DNA of 64,000 bases from positions 18,615,936 through 18,679,935 of the forward strand of contig CM059563.1 in NCBI GenBank assembly GCA_030386875.1, in the 5' to 3' direction. The DNA comes from Morinoia aosen (Eukaryota; Arthropoda; Malacostraca; Amphipoda; Talitridae). Position 1 is the stretch's first letter. Every line of letters begins with the position of its first letter. The notes under the pieces were generated by a model that saw only the letters and a list, made by a program, of their open reading frames with translations, was not told the DNA's origin and ran no database searches. This document shows, one piece after another, positions 1-10,979 of this stretch. Made by a program: the position numbers and the translations under genes.

Positions 1-1737
1 ATTACTATTACTGCTACTGCTACTGCTACTATTACTATTACTGCTACTGCTACTGCTACTGCTACTATTACTGCTACTGCTACTACTGCTACTATTACTA
101 TTACTGCTACTGCTACTACTGCTACTATTACTATTACTGCTACTGCTACTACTGCTACTATTACTATTACTGCTACTGCTACTACTGCTACTATTACTAT
201 TACTGCTACTGCTACTACTGCTACTATTACTATTACTGCTACTGCTACTACTGCTACTATTACTATTACTGCTACTGCTACTACTGCTACTATTACTATT
301 ACTGCTACTGCTACTACTGCTACTATTACTATTACTGCTACTGCTACTACTGCTACTATTACTATTACTGCTACTGCTACTACTGCTACTATTACTATTA
401 CTGCTACTGCTACTACTGCTACTATTACTATTACTGCTACTGCTACTACTGCTACTATTACTATTACTGCTACTGCTACTACTGTTACTATTATTACTAT
501 TACTGCTACTGCTACTACTGTTACTATTATTACTATTACTGCTACTGCTACTACTGTTACTATTATTACTATTACTGCTACTGCTACTACTGTTACTATT
601 ATTACTATTACTGCTACTGCTACTACTGTTACTATTATTACTATTACTGCTACTGCTACTACTGTTACTATTATTACTATTACTGCTACTGCTACTATTA
701 CTATTATTACTATTACTGCTACTACTACTATTACTATTATTACTATTACTGCTACTACTACTATTACTATTATTACTATTACTGCTACTACTACTATTAC
801 TATTATTACTATTACTGCTACTACTACTATTACTATTATTACTATTACTGCTACTACTACTATTACTATTATTACTATTACTGCTACTACTACTATTACT
901 ATTATTACTATTACTGCTACTACTACTATTACTATTATTACTATTACTGCTACTACTACTATTACTATTATTACTATTACTGCTACTACTACTATTACTA
1001 TTATTACTATTACTGCTACTACTACTATTACTATTATTACTATTACTGCTACTACTACTATTACTATTATTACTATTACTGCTACTACTACTATTACTAT
1101 TATTACTATTACTGCTACTACTACTATTACTATTACTACTATTACTGCTACTACTACTATTACTATTACTACTATTGCTACTACTACTATTACTATTATT
1201 ACTATTACTACTATTACTACTATTACTACTATTACTATTATTACTATTACTACTATTACTACTATTACTATTATTACTATTACTACTATTACTACTATTA
1301 CTACTATTACTACTATTACTACTATTACTACTATTACTACTATTACTACTATTACTACTATTACTACTATTACTACTATTACTACTATTACTACTATTAC
1401 TACTATTACTACTATTACTACTATTACTACTATTACTACTATTACTACTATTACTACTATTACTACTATTACTACTATTACTACTATTACTACTATTACT
1501 ACTATTACTACTATTACTACTATTACTATTACTACTATTACTACTATTACTATTACTATTACTACTATTACTATTACTACTACTATTACTATTACTACTA
1601 TTACTATTACTATTACTATTACTATTACTACTATTACTATTACTATTACTACTATTACTATTACTATTACTATTACTATTACTATTACTATTACTACTAT
1701 TACTATTACTATTACTACTATTACTATTACTACTACT
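1..1737. repeat. Layered ATT/ACT/GCT trinucleotide array
   Basis: The array is built almost wholly of ATT, ACT, GCT and GTT triplets, arranged in successive higher-order layers. About 60-480 repeats an 11-triplet (33-bp) unit; about 481-690 a 12-triplet (36-bp) unit marked by ACTGTT; about 700-1140 a different 33-bp unit marked by GCTACTACTACT; about 1200-1735 is nearly pure ATT/ACT. It lies in a HAGH intron and stops about 15 bp before the exon. The long leucine-only reading frame across it is an artefact of the triplet periodicity. The array runs off the left edge, so its full length is unknown. Confidence 0.97.
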
Positions 1738-1752
1738 TACCACTTTGCCCAG

Positions 1753-2433
1753 GACGTGTACTGCGGCCACGAATACGCCATCAGCAACTTGAAGTTTGGC
1801 CTGCACGTCGAGCCAGACAGTGCTGCGCTCAAAGACAAGATGGAGTGGGTCAAGCAACGACGTGAGAACAATCTTCCTTCTGTGCCTTCTACCATCGGTG
1901 AGTGAGTGAGCTACAGCTGTTTAGGTGTCGCAAATAGTCTGCCATCTAGTTTTCTTCAGCTGTGTAGGTGTAACATGGAATTCAATCTTCTGCCACTGGT
2001 AAGCTATCATCCTGTAGGACTAACCACGAAAAAAAGGTTTTGTCAAGATTAGCAGAGCTGCAAGTGGTTATTAGTTTGCTGTTAAGCAACAAAGTAAATG
2101 TGATCTGCTCTTAAGAATCTTTTAGAAAGCAGCAGTTGCTCGTAGTTTAAAGCGAATTGACTTCTAAAATATCTGAAAAAAACCATAGCTGTCATTCAGT
2201 GCTACTCTAAACATGACAAGTTGGTACGTGAAAACAAAAACATTAACATCACTCACTACTTGTATGGTAGCCCGTTTTGAAATTAGTTGTATTTTGTAGG
2301 GGAGGAGAAGCAGTACAACCCATTCATGCGCGTGAAGGAAGCGAGCGTGCGCCAGCACTGCGGCACCAGCAACAGCGTCGACACCATGCGGGCGCTCAGG
2401 GATGAGAAGAATGCCTGGAAACCGCCTGCTTGA
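1753..2433 (+). CDS. HAGH: Hydroxyacylglutathione hydrolase (glyoxalase II), last two exons
   Basis: Glyoxalase II hydrolyses S-lactoylglutathione to D-lactate and glutathione, the second step of methylglyoxal detoxification, in cytosol and mitochondria. Two exons are seen: 1753-1897, after acceptor TTTGCCCAG and before donor GTGAGT, and 2300-2433, after TTTTGTAG, ending in TGA. The junction is phase 1 and keeps the frame. The first exon carries VYCGHEY, whose His is a metal ligand of the metallo-beta-lactamase fold, then NLKFGLHVEP and VPSTIG. The second carries YNPFMRVKE and an HCGT stretch, the C-terminal glutathione-binding helical domain, ending DEKNAWKPPA at the usual family C-terminus. 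The N-terminal exons lie left of the window. The upstream intron is filled by the trinucleotide array. No break is seen in the visible part. Confidence 0.95.
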
Positions 2434-2713
2434 GATCCCCCTCACTCCACTCCAGACAGCTTCGCTTCATAGATAAAACGAACAGCTTAAGGAACGAACG
2501 AACGAACAGCAAAGCGAACAGCTTCACTCCATAGACGAAACGAACAGCTCAGATCACATGAAAGAGACAAAACAAAATGGAAATGAACGTTTCAAAATAA
2601 TTTTTGGTGTCGCACGAAGGTATTACATTTACAGGAATAGAGTTGTTATAAAATTTAGCCAATTTTAGGTAGATTGCTGCGTGAATACCACTGCCAGGTG
2701 TTGGAATTTATGA

Positions 2714-2751
2714 AATAAATATAAATTAAATGTTAATACCTAAACAATAAA
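2714..2751 (+). promoter_or_regulatory. HAGH polyadenylation signals
   Basis: Two canonical AATAAA hexamers, at 2714-2719 and 2746-2751, lie about 280-320 bp after the HAGH stop in an AT-rich stretch. Either could direct 3' end formation; cleavage-site evidence is absent. The 3' UTR also holds a small GAACGAACGAAC run and a partial repeat of an AAACGAACAGCT motif (2460-2560). Confidence 0.55.
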
Positions 2752-4648
2752 AATGTTAATATCTGTGACGACATGTACGTTTGTGAGAAATTAGGCAAAG
2801 ATGACCGATTCATATAGTCGGTAATTTACATTTTGAGTCGTTCTTTAGATGAAGTCTTGTTAAGGTACGTATAGAAGCTCAAAGTATGCAATTCGGTTCA
2901 AGGATTTTTGTTTTGTTTTAATGTTTAACGTATTATTAGTGTCTCAAAGTATTCTGAGCATATTTTATATCCGTGCACCCATTATTATGTTTTTCTTTTA
3001 CTAATTTTGTTATGTTTTTTGTGTGGGTTACCGCAGTGTTATATTTTTATACGCATATCTGCTGTCGTAAGCTAGATTTACTGCCGTTCTGCCGTGGCTG
3101 AGATAGCGTTGATGCGCTTGACATGAACTATCTCGAGGCTGTGGATGCATCAACAGAGATCAAATTCCTTTGCTTGGTTGCTTTTACTTTTTTACAAATG
3201 AAGGCAAACAATGACATTTGATGCAGAACATTAATCCACGCATAAGCTTATTCAAGTGTTGTGCTTATAGAGGGCTCGACACTGTCTATACTCTGTAGTA
3301 TTGAAAGTATCGTTAATACCATCTCTTGAAAAAAAACTGAACTATCACTCAATTACTAGGGAGGCAACTATTTCCGTTGTTTATGGAAACAGTCCACTTA
3401 TGAAACATACGAAAACAGTCCACTATCTGTACATTTATTACAAACAGCATTCTTGTTTTGTAGGACTTGTGATAAGACCTTGCTTAGATGTGGTATAATC
3501 AGCGCTGAAAAAAATCTAGTTAATTTAGGTTTGACTTGAAGGAGAGACTGCTGCTACTGATTTCCCATTACTTTATCTATGAGGAAAAAATTCTATAGTC
3601 ATTTTTTTATGTTCAGATTTTTCTCAAATAGTGAAATTTCGTATAAAAAATATGCCTTTTTAATGAATCGATGATACGTAAGGTTGGTTAATAGTTGGTG
3701 GTAAAATAAATTTTTTTTACTGTAAAGTAAAACTAATGTGCATTTGTTTGAACTTGACTATGCATAATCAAACTAATCGACCGTAATTTTATGTTCCCAC
3801 TTTGATTCGCCCCCTATAATAAAACCTAAGATCTATTTTGCTCCGTAAGGAACTGTTTAACTCCTAGCTTGAATACGACAGTTTGACAAAAATTTCATTC
3901 TCACAGTTTGGTACGTCGAGGCCCACGTGTGATCATTTAGCTGATCAGAAGTACTGTTCAAATAAGCTTTTTACGCCTGATTTCACACGTGAAGACTTTA
4001 CGAATTGTTCATGCCTTTCTTTTACGTTAATTTTTAAATTTCGTTTAGAAAACGGCAACCGAGTTCTCAAATAAGCTTAATTACGTAATTTTCCGTGGTT
4101 AACTTGTGCGAAGTTTGTCAGTCTGTGGGGTTTGATATTTTTTCTATCCTTTGAATTTTCTTGACCATCAATACTGGCTCTATTTGTAGGTAACATTTCT
4201 TTATTCTTTTTGCATTATTGATGTACAAAAATCTTTCTCTATTATAGTTGGTGTCCATGCTATGAAAACGACAGCTCACATCCAAGTTGTATTGTGATGC
4301 ATAAACTTACACATTTTCGTATGCTATTTGGATCGTTTCTTCTAATATTTTGGTAGTGTAATGTTAGTTTATTATCAGCTTCATGTACGTGGTTTGTTTT
4401 TATTTCTCTACAGCTTTTTATAAACGTGGCAGCTGTTTGCTTTGCCATCAAATTCACTGCTTGATTTTGATTTTATTAATTTAAGTATCCTGCTTCTCAT
4501 CAGCATAGAACCTGAAGGTTAGCAGCTCTGCACTCTCCACATTAAGAAAACTTGAGTGACATACCTGCACCGTCTACCACAATAATTGAGTGAAGCGGCT
4601 CCACTGCGCGTGCGTAATTAAAGTGGTAAATATATTATTCTTATATTC
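2752..4648. other. Intergenic AT-rich spacer, no gene seen
   Basis: Both strands were read without finding a recognisable protein, splice-linked ORF, RNA gene or tandem repeat. Short ORFs of 60-65 codons resemble nothing and look random. Confidence 0.6.
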
Positions 4649-4652
4649 ATTC

Positions 4653-4811
4653 TGTGTGCGCAGTTTTGCGTACGTAGGTTAGTACGTATGCCAGTGCAAC
4701 GCCCTGGTGGGTTGTCGCATTGCGTATGCGTGGTCAGCAAAATCGAGAAGGGATATATGGATGTGCCCGGCTGGTAAAGTCGCATTTGGTCGTGTGTACC
4801 TCTCTACCCAA
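4653..4811 (+). repeat. Left terminal inverted repeat of the gag-bearing element
   Basis: It matches the reverse complement of 7681-7842 from TGTGTGCGCAG to CTCTACCCAA, with two substitutions and one 3-bp length difference. It contains several TACGTA/GCGTACG-like near-palindromes close to the tip. Confidence 0.93.
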
Positions 4812-4832
4812 CACTCTCCATTACGTCTGATT

Positions 4833-6104
4833 TTATTCTAAAAAATCATCACTCTCAGGAGCTGCAGCGTAATACGCTTCTCCACTTCCGCGGCCTCTAC
4901 CGCGTGAATGACATTCACGAGCAACGTGCCCTAACTTACCACACCTATAGCAAGTAGTACCTCGGAAACTCGGTTTACCCTGACCTCGCTGTTTCACACA
5001 CATCTTTTGTACGTGACGAGGGGTATTACATAGTGAGCAGAAGGGCTGTTGTTGTTTTGTCCGTTCACTAGTAATCTGTTGTGGATTCTCCACGAACGCC
5101 TCGTTACACTCTATTGAACCTAAAGCTCTATCGCCAATATAGGCATGCTGTCTTCCCCGCGAAAACCTCGCAGGTCTCCAACCTGGTCGTAGAAATGGTC
5201 TCCGTCCCTGAAAACGTCGATTTATGTGTTGTGAGTTATAGAAAACGTCGGAAAACGATTCCTGCTCGTCACACACGGTCTCGTCAGGCACGGCCACTAG
5301 GTAAGTGTCTCTAGTCGGGTACGAGTACTGTGCACTAGGCTTGTGCGCAATGATTGGTTTACTTTCAGGATGACTCCGCACAGCGGAGACAATACAAGCT
5401 AATAGCTCTTCAGACGTTAAAAATGGCCGTGAAAAGATTTTTTTGGAAAAATTTTCCTCCAACAATGGAGCTAAAATTGCTGTAGCTAAACTGAAAACAA
5501 CCAAATCTCCAGCAAACTTGTTTAATTCATTTGCATTCGCACTAGCAACGAAAAAGGGATGTCTTTGTAACGCTACGTCTGGACTAGTTGAAATATGGTC
5601 GCTCAATTTCCGGATCTTAGCCAACGCAGTCACTAATTGAGCAGCTAATCCTTCATTTCGCAAGAGCCGGAGCTGATTTAAATCACAAGCTAGCGCATGT
5701 ACGGATCGCTCGCCCTTTGAGATATAAATATCTCCCAGAATCTCCACAACCTGGTCGAAAGAATAGTTAACATCAGGATGCACTAGTTTAGTAACTACAC
5801 CGTTGAAATCACCTACACTTTTGTGTGCGCTTCGTACGAGCAATTCCTTCTTAGCTGTGTCGGACGTGATGTCGGGAAGTAAAGACATGTACGCCGTTAG
5901 GTTCGCAACGTGAGTACGAAATGTTTTAGTTTCACAAAAGTCTGGATCTTCCCTGCGTTTTCGGCCTCGAAACAACGGTAGTTCAGCGCTTGACAGTATG
6001 GTACTACCCCTTTGCATAGTACTTATTGGACGATTCTTGGGGAATCTTATGCGTAAAATAAACAGAAGAACCAAAGTGCATATATACATTTTAATTAACA
6101 GCAT
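4833..6104 (-). CDS. Gag-like protein with two CCHC zinc knuckles (fossil element)
   Basis: A frame of up to 423 codons. The middle is helical and capsid-like (for example DFCETKTFRTHVANL and the VVEILGDIY stretch). The C-terminal part has a knuckle CSLCNTPRHVQKMC (CX2CX4HX4C), a basic spacer, then a second classical knuckle CYRCGKLGHVAREC, followed by an RGRGRG nucleic-acid-binding tail. This order (capsid-like, two knuckles, basic tail) is that of retrotransposon Gag, which packages element RNA. The start is uncertain: the first in-frame ATG gives a hydrophobic leader unlike Gag, so the true protein may begin further in or be spliced to an upstream exon. It is the main gene of the TIR element. 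Which Gag family it belongs to cannot be told by eye. Confidence 0.75.
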   Translation of the reverse strand: MLLIKMYICTLVLLFILRIRFPKNRPISTMQRGSTILSSAELPLFRGRKRREDPDFCETKTFRTHVANLTAYMSLLPDITSDTAKKELLVRSAHKSVGDFNGVVTKLVHPDVNYSFDQVVEILGDIYISKGERSVHALACDLNQLRLLRNEGLAAQLVTALAKIRKLSDHISTSPDVALQRHPFFVASANANELNKFAGDLVVFSLATAILAPLLEENFSKKIFSRPFLTSEELLACIVSAVRSHPESKPIIAHKPSAQYSYPTRDTYLVAVPDETVCDEQESFSDVFYNSQHINRRFQGRRPFLRPGWRPARFSRGRQHAYIGDRALGSIECNEAFVENPQQITSERTKQQQPFCSLCNTPRHVQKMCVKQRGQGKPSFRGTTCYRCGKLGHVARECHSRGRGRGSGEAYYAAAPESDDFLE

Positions 6105-7680
6105 ACGTTTCGGAATACATAAATTCCATCTTCAGTGCTGAAACAAAGTAAAATACTGTTAATACATACCTTTGCAACGTCGTGGTTACTCCACCACTAG
6201 CAGTATGACCACTAGTAGTAGTCATTGTAGTTACACTCGGTGTACTGAACGTTACAGTTTGAGTTGTCATGACGTTAGACACAACTGTGGTAGGCACCGG
6301 TCCTGACATAACTGTCGTAATAGGAATCGTAGTACTAAATCTCGGCACTGATACACGCCCGCTACAAGTCGTAGTTGCAGCAGAACGAATAAACTGACTC
6401 TCGGAATCAGTCAGACATCGCATGCCACAACAAGAAAAAGTGTTACACCGCCAAAATGTCACCTCACAAAAATAAAAATGATACGTTAGAAATCCATATC
6501 AAAAATTAGATAATTATTTAAACACTAAAACCATCCTACTGACACAGAAATTAACACTAGCCAAATCGATCAACAAATAGAAGAAAGTGCTATGAAATCT
6601 GAACAAGAATAAAACTATACCGATAACAAAGATTGGAAAGTGACTCAGAGCACAGCTGCAGAGAATCCGACCTTGAGACATAAAAAAAACCAAACTCTGA
6701 AAATGTTCGGTACTCAACTCAGGTCTTAGCAGCACGCACAGCCGCTGCAGCCCAGTTGACGACACAGCTGATGCCAAGGTCACGCGCTGTAGCGCGCACT
6801 GCCACTGCCGCCCAGTTGACGCAACTGCTGATGCCAAGGTCACACGCTGTAGCGCTTGGAGATGGTCGAGCAGCAACGCTTGCACTTGACTGAACGCGCA
6901 GAGGCTATGTTCGTTCGAAGTCCCACACTTCACGTTACCAACAACGCTCACTGTTCAATAAATCTTTTATACCAACACTGTTCAAGATTTACTGTGCAAT
7001 ACGCAACACGGTACCACATACACCTCGCACTACGTCGCCGTAGATGTTGGATCACTGGCGTCACATGTAGAAAGTCCAACCACACTTGCACTGATGAAAC
7101 GAACCTCGCAGACTGCCACGGCACTCCTACTTGGGATCTCGGTAGAAGTTGACGCAGAGTATAACGTTGAAGAATTCGCCTTCCTTGCGCAAAGACAGAT
7201 TTAACTTGTAGGCCTCACCAAGTGGGACGTAGAACTCTAGATCGTACGGATCCCGCAGCCGTTCTTCTGAAACACGTCGCAGGACAAAGCGGAACACGTT
7301 AGGATACGCTTCGCGGACTTCCCTTCCGGTGATGGACCCGTTCTCCATAGTATATCGTCGTTATTGCAAAACTGATCCTCTCGTCACTGAGAGATGCGCA
7401 GACCTTCTTTCTTAGAAGTTACAATCATTCTGGTCACCAGACGGTCCTCACCAACGGACTCTTTCTATCGTTGTAGTTATCAGTTATCTTCTGTGTCGGT
7501 CGTGTTAAGGTGCTGAAGTCACTGGCACTTCGTTTCAAACTTCCGTAGGTTTCTCGTCGAATGCGATATCTTCTTGACCCTTCAAAGTATAACTTCTGAA
7601 CTACGTGGGTTCGTCACTTTCCTGGCCACCAGTATCAAGGCCAAAGGGTATTGAAAGTCCGGGAGAGCTTCTGAGTATAC

Positions 7681-7842
7681 TTGGGTAGAGAGGTACACAC
7701 GACCAAATGCGACTTTACCAGCCGGGCGGCACATCCATATATACCTTCTCTATTTTGCTGACCACGCATACGCAATGCGACAACCCACCAGGGCGTTGCA
7801 CTGGCATACGTACTAACCTACGTACGCAAAACTGCGCACACA
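7681..7842 (-). repeat. Right terminal inverted repeat of the gag-bearing element
   Basis: Inverted partner of 4653-4811. Because the gag-like ORF reads leftward, this copy sits upstream of it and could hold the promoter; no clear TATA box was identified. Confidence 0.93.
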
Positions 7843-7846
7843 ATTC

Positions 7847-8788
7847 TGCTGGTAGTCGTTAACGTAGAATTACATTTCAAAAACAATTAGGTTGGGATTT
7901 TTTCCAGAAGAGCCCCGCCACTAGTGCAACACACAAGTTCGCCTACTTATAACTTTCGAAATAATGCACCTATCGACTTCAAATTGTATTGAAACAAGGT
8001 TAAAGCATTTTTTCATTTGCGAATAATTTGAAGTGGATAGGTGCATAATTTCAAAAGAAAGTTGAAGTAGGTGAACTTACGTGTAGCATTAGTGGCGGCG
8101 CTTACCTGGAAAAGATCCTTAGGTTGTTCCTCTGACTTGAAAGGGAAAAAATTCTTCGATTGCAGCAAGAACGATGTTTGCCAACAGTACTCGAGATGAA
8201 CTACTCTGTATATAAAAATTAGAGATTTCTAAGTTTTTTGAGTCAGAGAAGCTGTATTGCACCAAGCGATGAGTTTATGGCAATTACTCTGTAGCAACCT
8301 TGTGAGTTACTATATTTCAGAGACTACACTTTACTTGCTAGCTTTCATGTGGTAAGGTTCGCAAATAACGTTCGTCATCATTAGGGTGTATCTTGAGAAT
8401 GCGTCTGTGACAAGTTTCACTAAAAGCTGCAAAATCAGCAATGCTTAGTACGTGAGTCTGCGTCAAGTTTGTGTTAAATGAGTGTCATCTTTCTATTTTT
8501 TCTAACTCCTTCTAATAAAGGAGAGAAATGCTGGAATATATGCTAATACACACTGATATAGCATAAAAATTAGTTGTTGCAAGAATCTAAATTACGCAAG
8601 TTGATTTTATCTTTTCATAAATTAAAAGATATACTGAGATGACATTTGTCGAGGTAGAACGTCTTATTTTTAGCTGTACTAAAGTATAACAACTTAATTG
8701 CGAGAAGACTTGAATGATGTCTTTCAATTACCGAGTATTTTTTTCAGACAGTGTTAATCTTAGAATATTTAACTTCCTTATACGAGTA
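7847..8788. other. Spacer with one small foldback
   Basis: Apart from the imperfect hairpin at 7913-8100 nothing is recognised here. Confidence 0.5.
7913..8100. repeat. Small foldback (hairpin) repeat
   Basis: The left half (CCGCCACTAGTGC, then TAACTTTCGAAATAATGCAC) is answered by an imperfect inverted copy (GTGCATAATTTC, then GCATTAGTGGCGG) around a centre near 8005. Each half holds a motif close to TAACTTT..AATG.ACCTAT..ACTTCAAATTG. The same motif marks every 173-bp monomer of the large foldback at 48.2-58.2 kb, so this looks like a minimal member of that family. Confidence 0.75.
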
Positions 8789-9074
8789 CTCTCCGTGGCA
8801 CAGCGGTTAAGGGATCGAGCTTGTATGCTGGAAGTCGCGGGTTCGTTCCCAGCGCTGGCGCGGAGATTTTCCCAGTTGGGTATAAGGGAAAGCTCAAGCA
8901 CAATACCCCACTCAACCCAGGTGTCGGAAATGGGTACCGGCTTTACGGGGGAACCGTCATGGTGTCCTATATATAGGGTTAGTTATAAGACATTTGAAAA
9001 ACCAATGCTAAGATCATATGTATCAGGCTTGATGAAATAAAGCATCCCAAAGATGCCGATGTTAACCTTTTTTT
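8789..9074 (+). mobile_element. tRNA-derived SINE, copy 1
   Basis: The head resembles a tRNA gene with RNA polymerase III boxes: TGGCACAGCGGTTAAG (A box) and GGGTTCGTTCCC (B box). A shared body follows (CCCAGTTGGGTATAAGGG, GGTGTCGGAAATGGGTACCG, ATGGTGTCCTATATATAG) and the copy ends GCCGATGTTAACC plus a T run. The insertion at 62710-63000 is nearly identical over its whole length, which sets the family limits. The flanks TTATACGAGTA and TTATAGAACTA may be a decayed target duplication. It is not a working tRNA gene, because the 3' half does not close a cloverleaf. Confidence 0.92.
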
Positions 9075-9637
9075 ATAGAACTATTTCTTACATTTAAGGT
9101 ACAATACGTTTGGCCATCTCTTTGAGAACAAAAACAACGTGAAACATCCTTGCAGACAGGTGTGATTGAGCGTTAAAACGAGTGGCTTAGGAGCTGAACT
9201 GGGACTGAAAATAAACTTTTCTATTTAGTAGAAGTTTATTTACAGCTCACATTAAGGATAAAATTCTTTTTGATATTTTTTTTAACTTCTAAGCGTAAAT
9301 CGAAAGTGGAAGTAAGTGAAGTGGAAACACATGGGTAGACAAATTTTAGCCTGGCTTACTGGTCATCTCCCCTTTCTCTAATCACCAGAACAGCTTTGCA
9401 TACTTAGATTAATGTACCGCGAGGAATTTTAACTCGGAGCGAAAAACATCGGACCAGGCCTTAGTTGCAACATACCTACTAGGTATTCTCGCTAATGCTC
9501 TAACATTAAACAGAACAATGCCATTCAGTTTATTTCCTGTGTATCAAAAAAAACGTTTATTTCCAAGTTTCCACATGAGATCCATGCCAACATATTGGCT
9601 TTTAAAAGTTTCTTAATATAAGACGTCCTAAAACAAA

Positions 9638-10695
9638 AGTTCCATACGAGGAGTATTAATTGACAAATGTAGCATACCGCTACATAAGCGTAAAAATTAT
9701 AAATTTGCCATTCATACTTAAATAAATTAATTAGTAGCATTAAAAATATTACTCTAATTTATTATTAATTATTTTCTACTTCTAATCCGTAATCATTGAA
9801 GTTTTGTGTAAATGCATGAAATAATAAAAATAACACTTGACATTTTTCGAGAGAGAAGCCCTCTGGTGGCAACACTGCGCAGTTGCGCGTCCTTTCTTTC
9901 AAAGCCACTCTTACTTTTGGCGTCCTACTTAGCGGTGTTACAGCAAATTCTCGACCTCTACATCATCGCCATACACGCAACACTCACAAAATTGAATCTC
10001 CCTGGGTTTTTTCCTGAGTGCCATGTTAATTGCTATTCTCACATAAGCAGTGACTAAACTTGCTACTACTAATCTGAGCAAGTAATTCAACTTGCTCCTG
10101 CTAATGTGCCGACTTGATTCTGCTCACATGAGCCTGATTTAACTTGCTCACTCACACCCCACCTTATTTTGGAGTCATTAGTTCTACCTGAACTAATTCA
10201 CTGACCTGCGCTCAATCATCTCAAATTGCCAAAACTCAAATTCCCAAATACAACTCACTCACCCTGCTTACTCCATCGCGTGCCGGCCTTCGTCAACGCC
10301 AGCCTGGTCCTCCGGCGAGGATTGCCCACCTAGACAAGCTCTCCGAGATCAAGATCCAAGCCAGTTCTCCTGGTTTCCTCTTCCAATAAACTCCATCTAA
10401 AAACGAAGCTGAGTCCATAACCGCTTTTCATTATCCCTCTCGTAATTTTCCCTTACGCTTCGAGAAATTGATCGAGTTGTTCTTGCCGTAAAAAAATCAA
10501 TATTTTACATTCTAACCAACCAACGGCAGATAAACCCGACACAAACCATCCGAGGTGTACAAATAGATAAGCCATACGAGGCATAATAATAGACAAACTA
10601 TACGAGGTGTGCTAATAGATGAACTATCAAAGGTGTACAAATAGACCATACGAGGCATATTAATAGACATAATATACGAGGCGTATTATTAGACT
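9638..10695. repeat. Minisatellite CATACGAGGYRTA..AATAGAC, split by a solo LTR
   Basis: Units of about 30 bp containing ATACGAGG and TAATAGAC occur at 9645-9667 and again at 10546-10695, with the solo LTR between them. With the LTR and one CAAA copy set aside, the repeat runs on in register. About six diverged units are seen. Confidence 0.8.
9668..10541 (+). mobile_element. Solo LTR, Ty3/Gypsy family
   Basis: An 874-bp LTR beginning TGTAGCATACCG and ending AAACCCGACA, flanked by a perfect 4-bp duplication CAAA (9664-9667 and 10542-10545). It closely matches the LTR of the Gypsy copy at 58155-59018 in reverse orientation, and shares its first part with the LTRs at 49670 and 55551. No internal region is present, so the element has collapsed by LTR-LTR recombination. 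It is a fossil. Confidence 0.95.
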
Positions 10696-10979
10696 CATCT
10701 AAAGTAATTACTCGGAGGTCGTCCTACATCCTTTCTGAGAAAAATCAACCATGAAATCTTCACTGAGGATGCGCGTTCTAATGCTTATGAACTTTTCTGG
10801 CACATTAAAATCCTTTTCCGCGGCAGCGACTGGGACTTTGAGCGGTATACCGACGTCGAAAACGTGTTAGCGTAAAGTCTGGTACACGAGATGGCATGAT
10901 AGGTCGTTACAAAGGCCCCGACACTGTCGGCCCTCAATTTCAAGTTCAAGTCCAAAGTGCAAGCTCAAGGACATGCACT

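Larger units (their letters stand above)
4653..7842 (-). mobile_element. TIR-bounded element carrying a gag-like gene
   Basis: A 3190-bp element with near-identical terminal inverted repeats of about 160 bp (4653-4811 and 7681-7842), ends TGTGTGCGCAG...CTGCGCACACA, and a 4-bp target duplication ATTC (4649-4652 and 7843-7846). Inside, on the minus strand, is a gag-like ORF with two zinc knuckles (4833-6104), plus smaller unrecognised minus-strand frames (6091-6462, 6514-6951, 7127-7348). No reverse transcriptase, protease, integrase or other transposase could be read, so it looks non-autonomous. TGT...ACA ends with a 4-bp duplication are usual for Ty3/Gypsy LTRs and for Ginger-type DNA transposons, but the repeats here are inverted, not direct. 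DIRS elements have inverted termini but do not usually duplicate the target. The arms differ by two substitutions and a 3-bp indel, so it is young or gene-converted. The gag-like frame looks whole. Confidence 0.8.

Noticed and set aside
1175-1792. Long poly-leucine reading frame
   Set aside because: Produced wholly by the ATT/ACT triplet array; its end only runs into the HAGH exon in the wrong frame.
6514-7348. Minus-strand frames in the TIR element (145 and 73 codons)
   Set aside because: No recognisable domain; kept only as a note in the element entry, not as genes.
8789-8865. Possible tRNA gene
   Set aside because: Has A and B boxes but belongs to a 290-bp dispersed repeat with a second copy; it is a SINE head.
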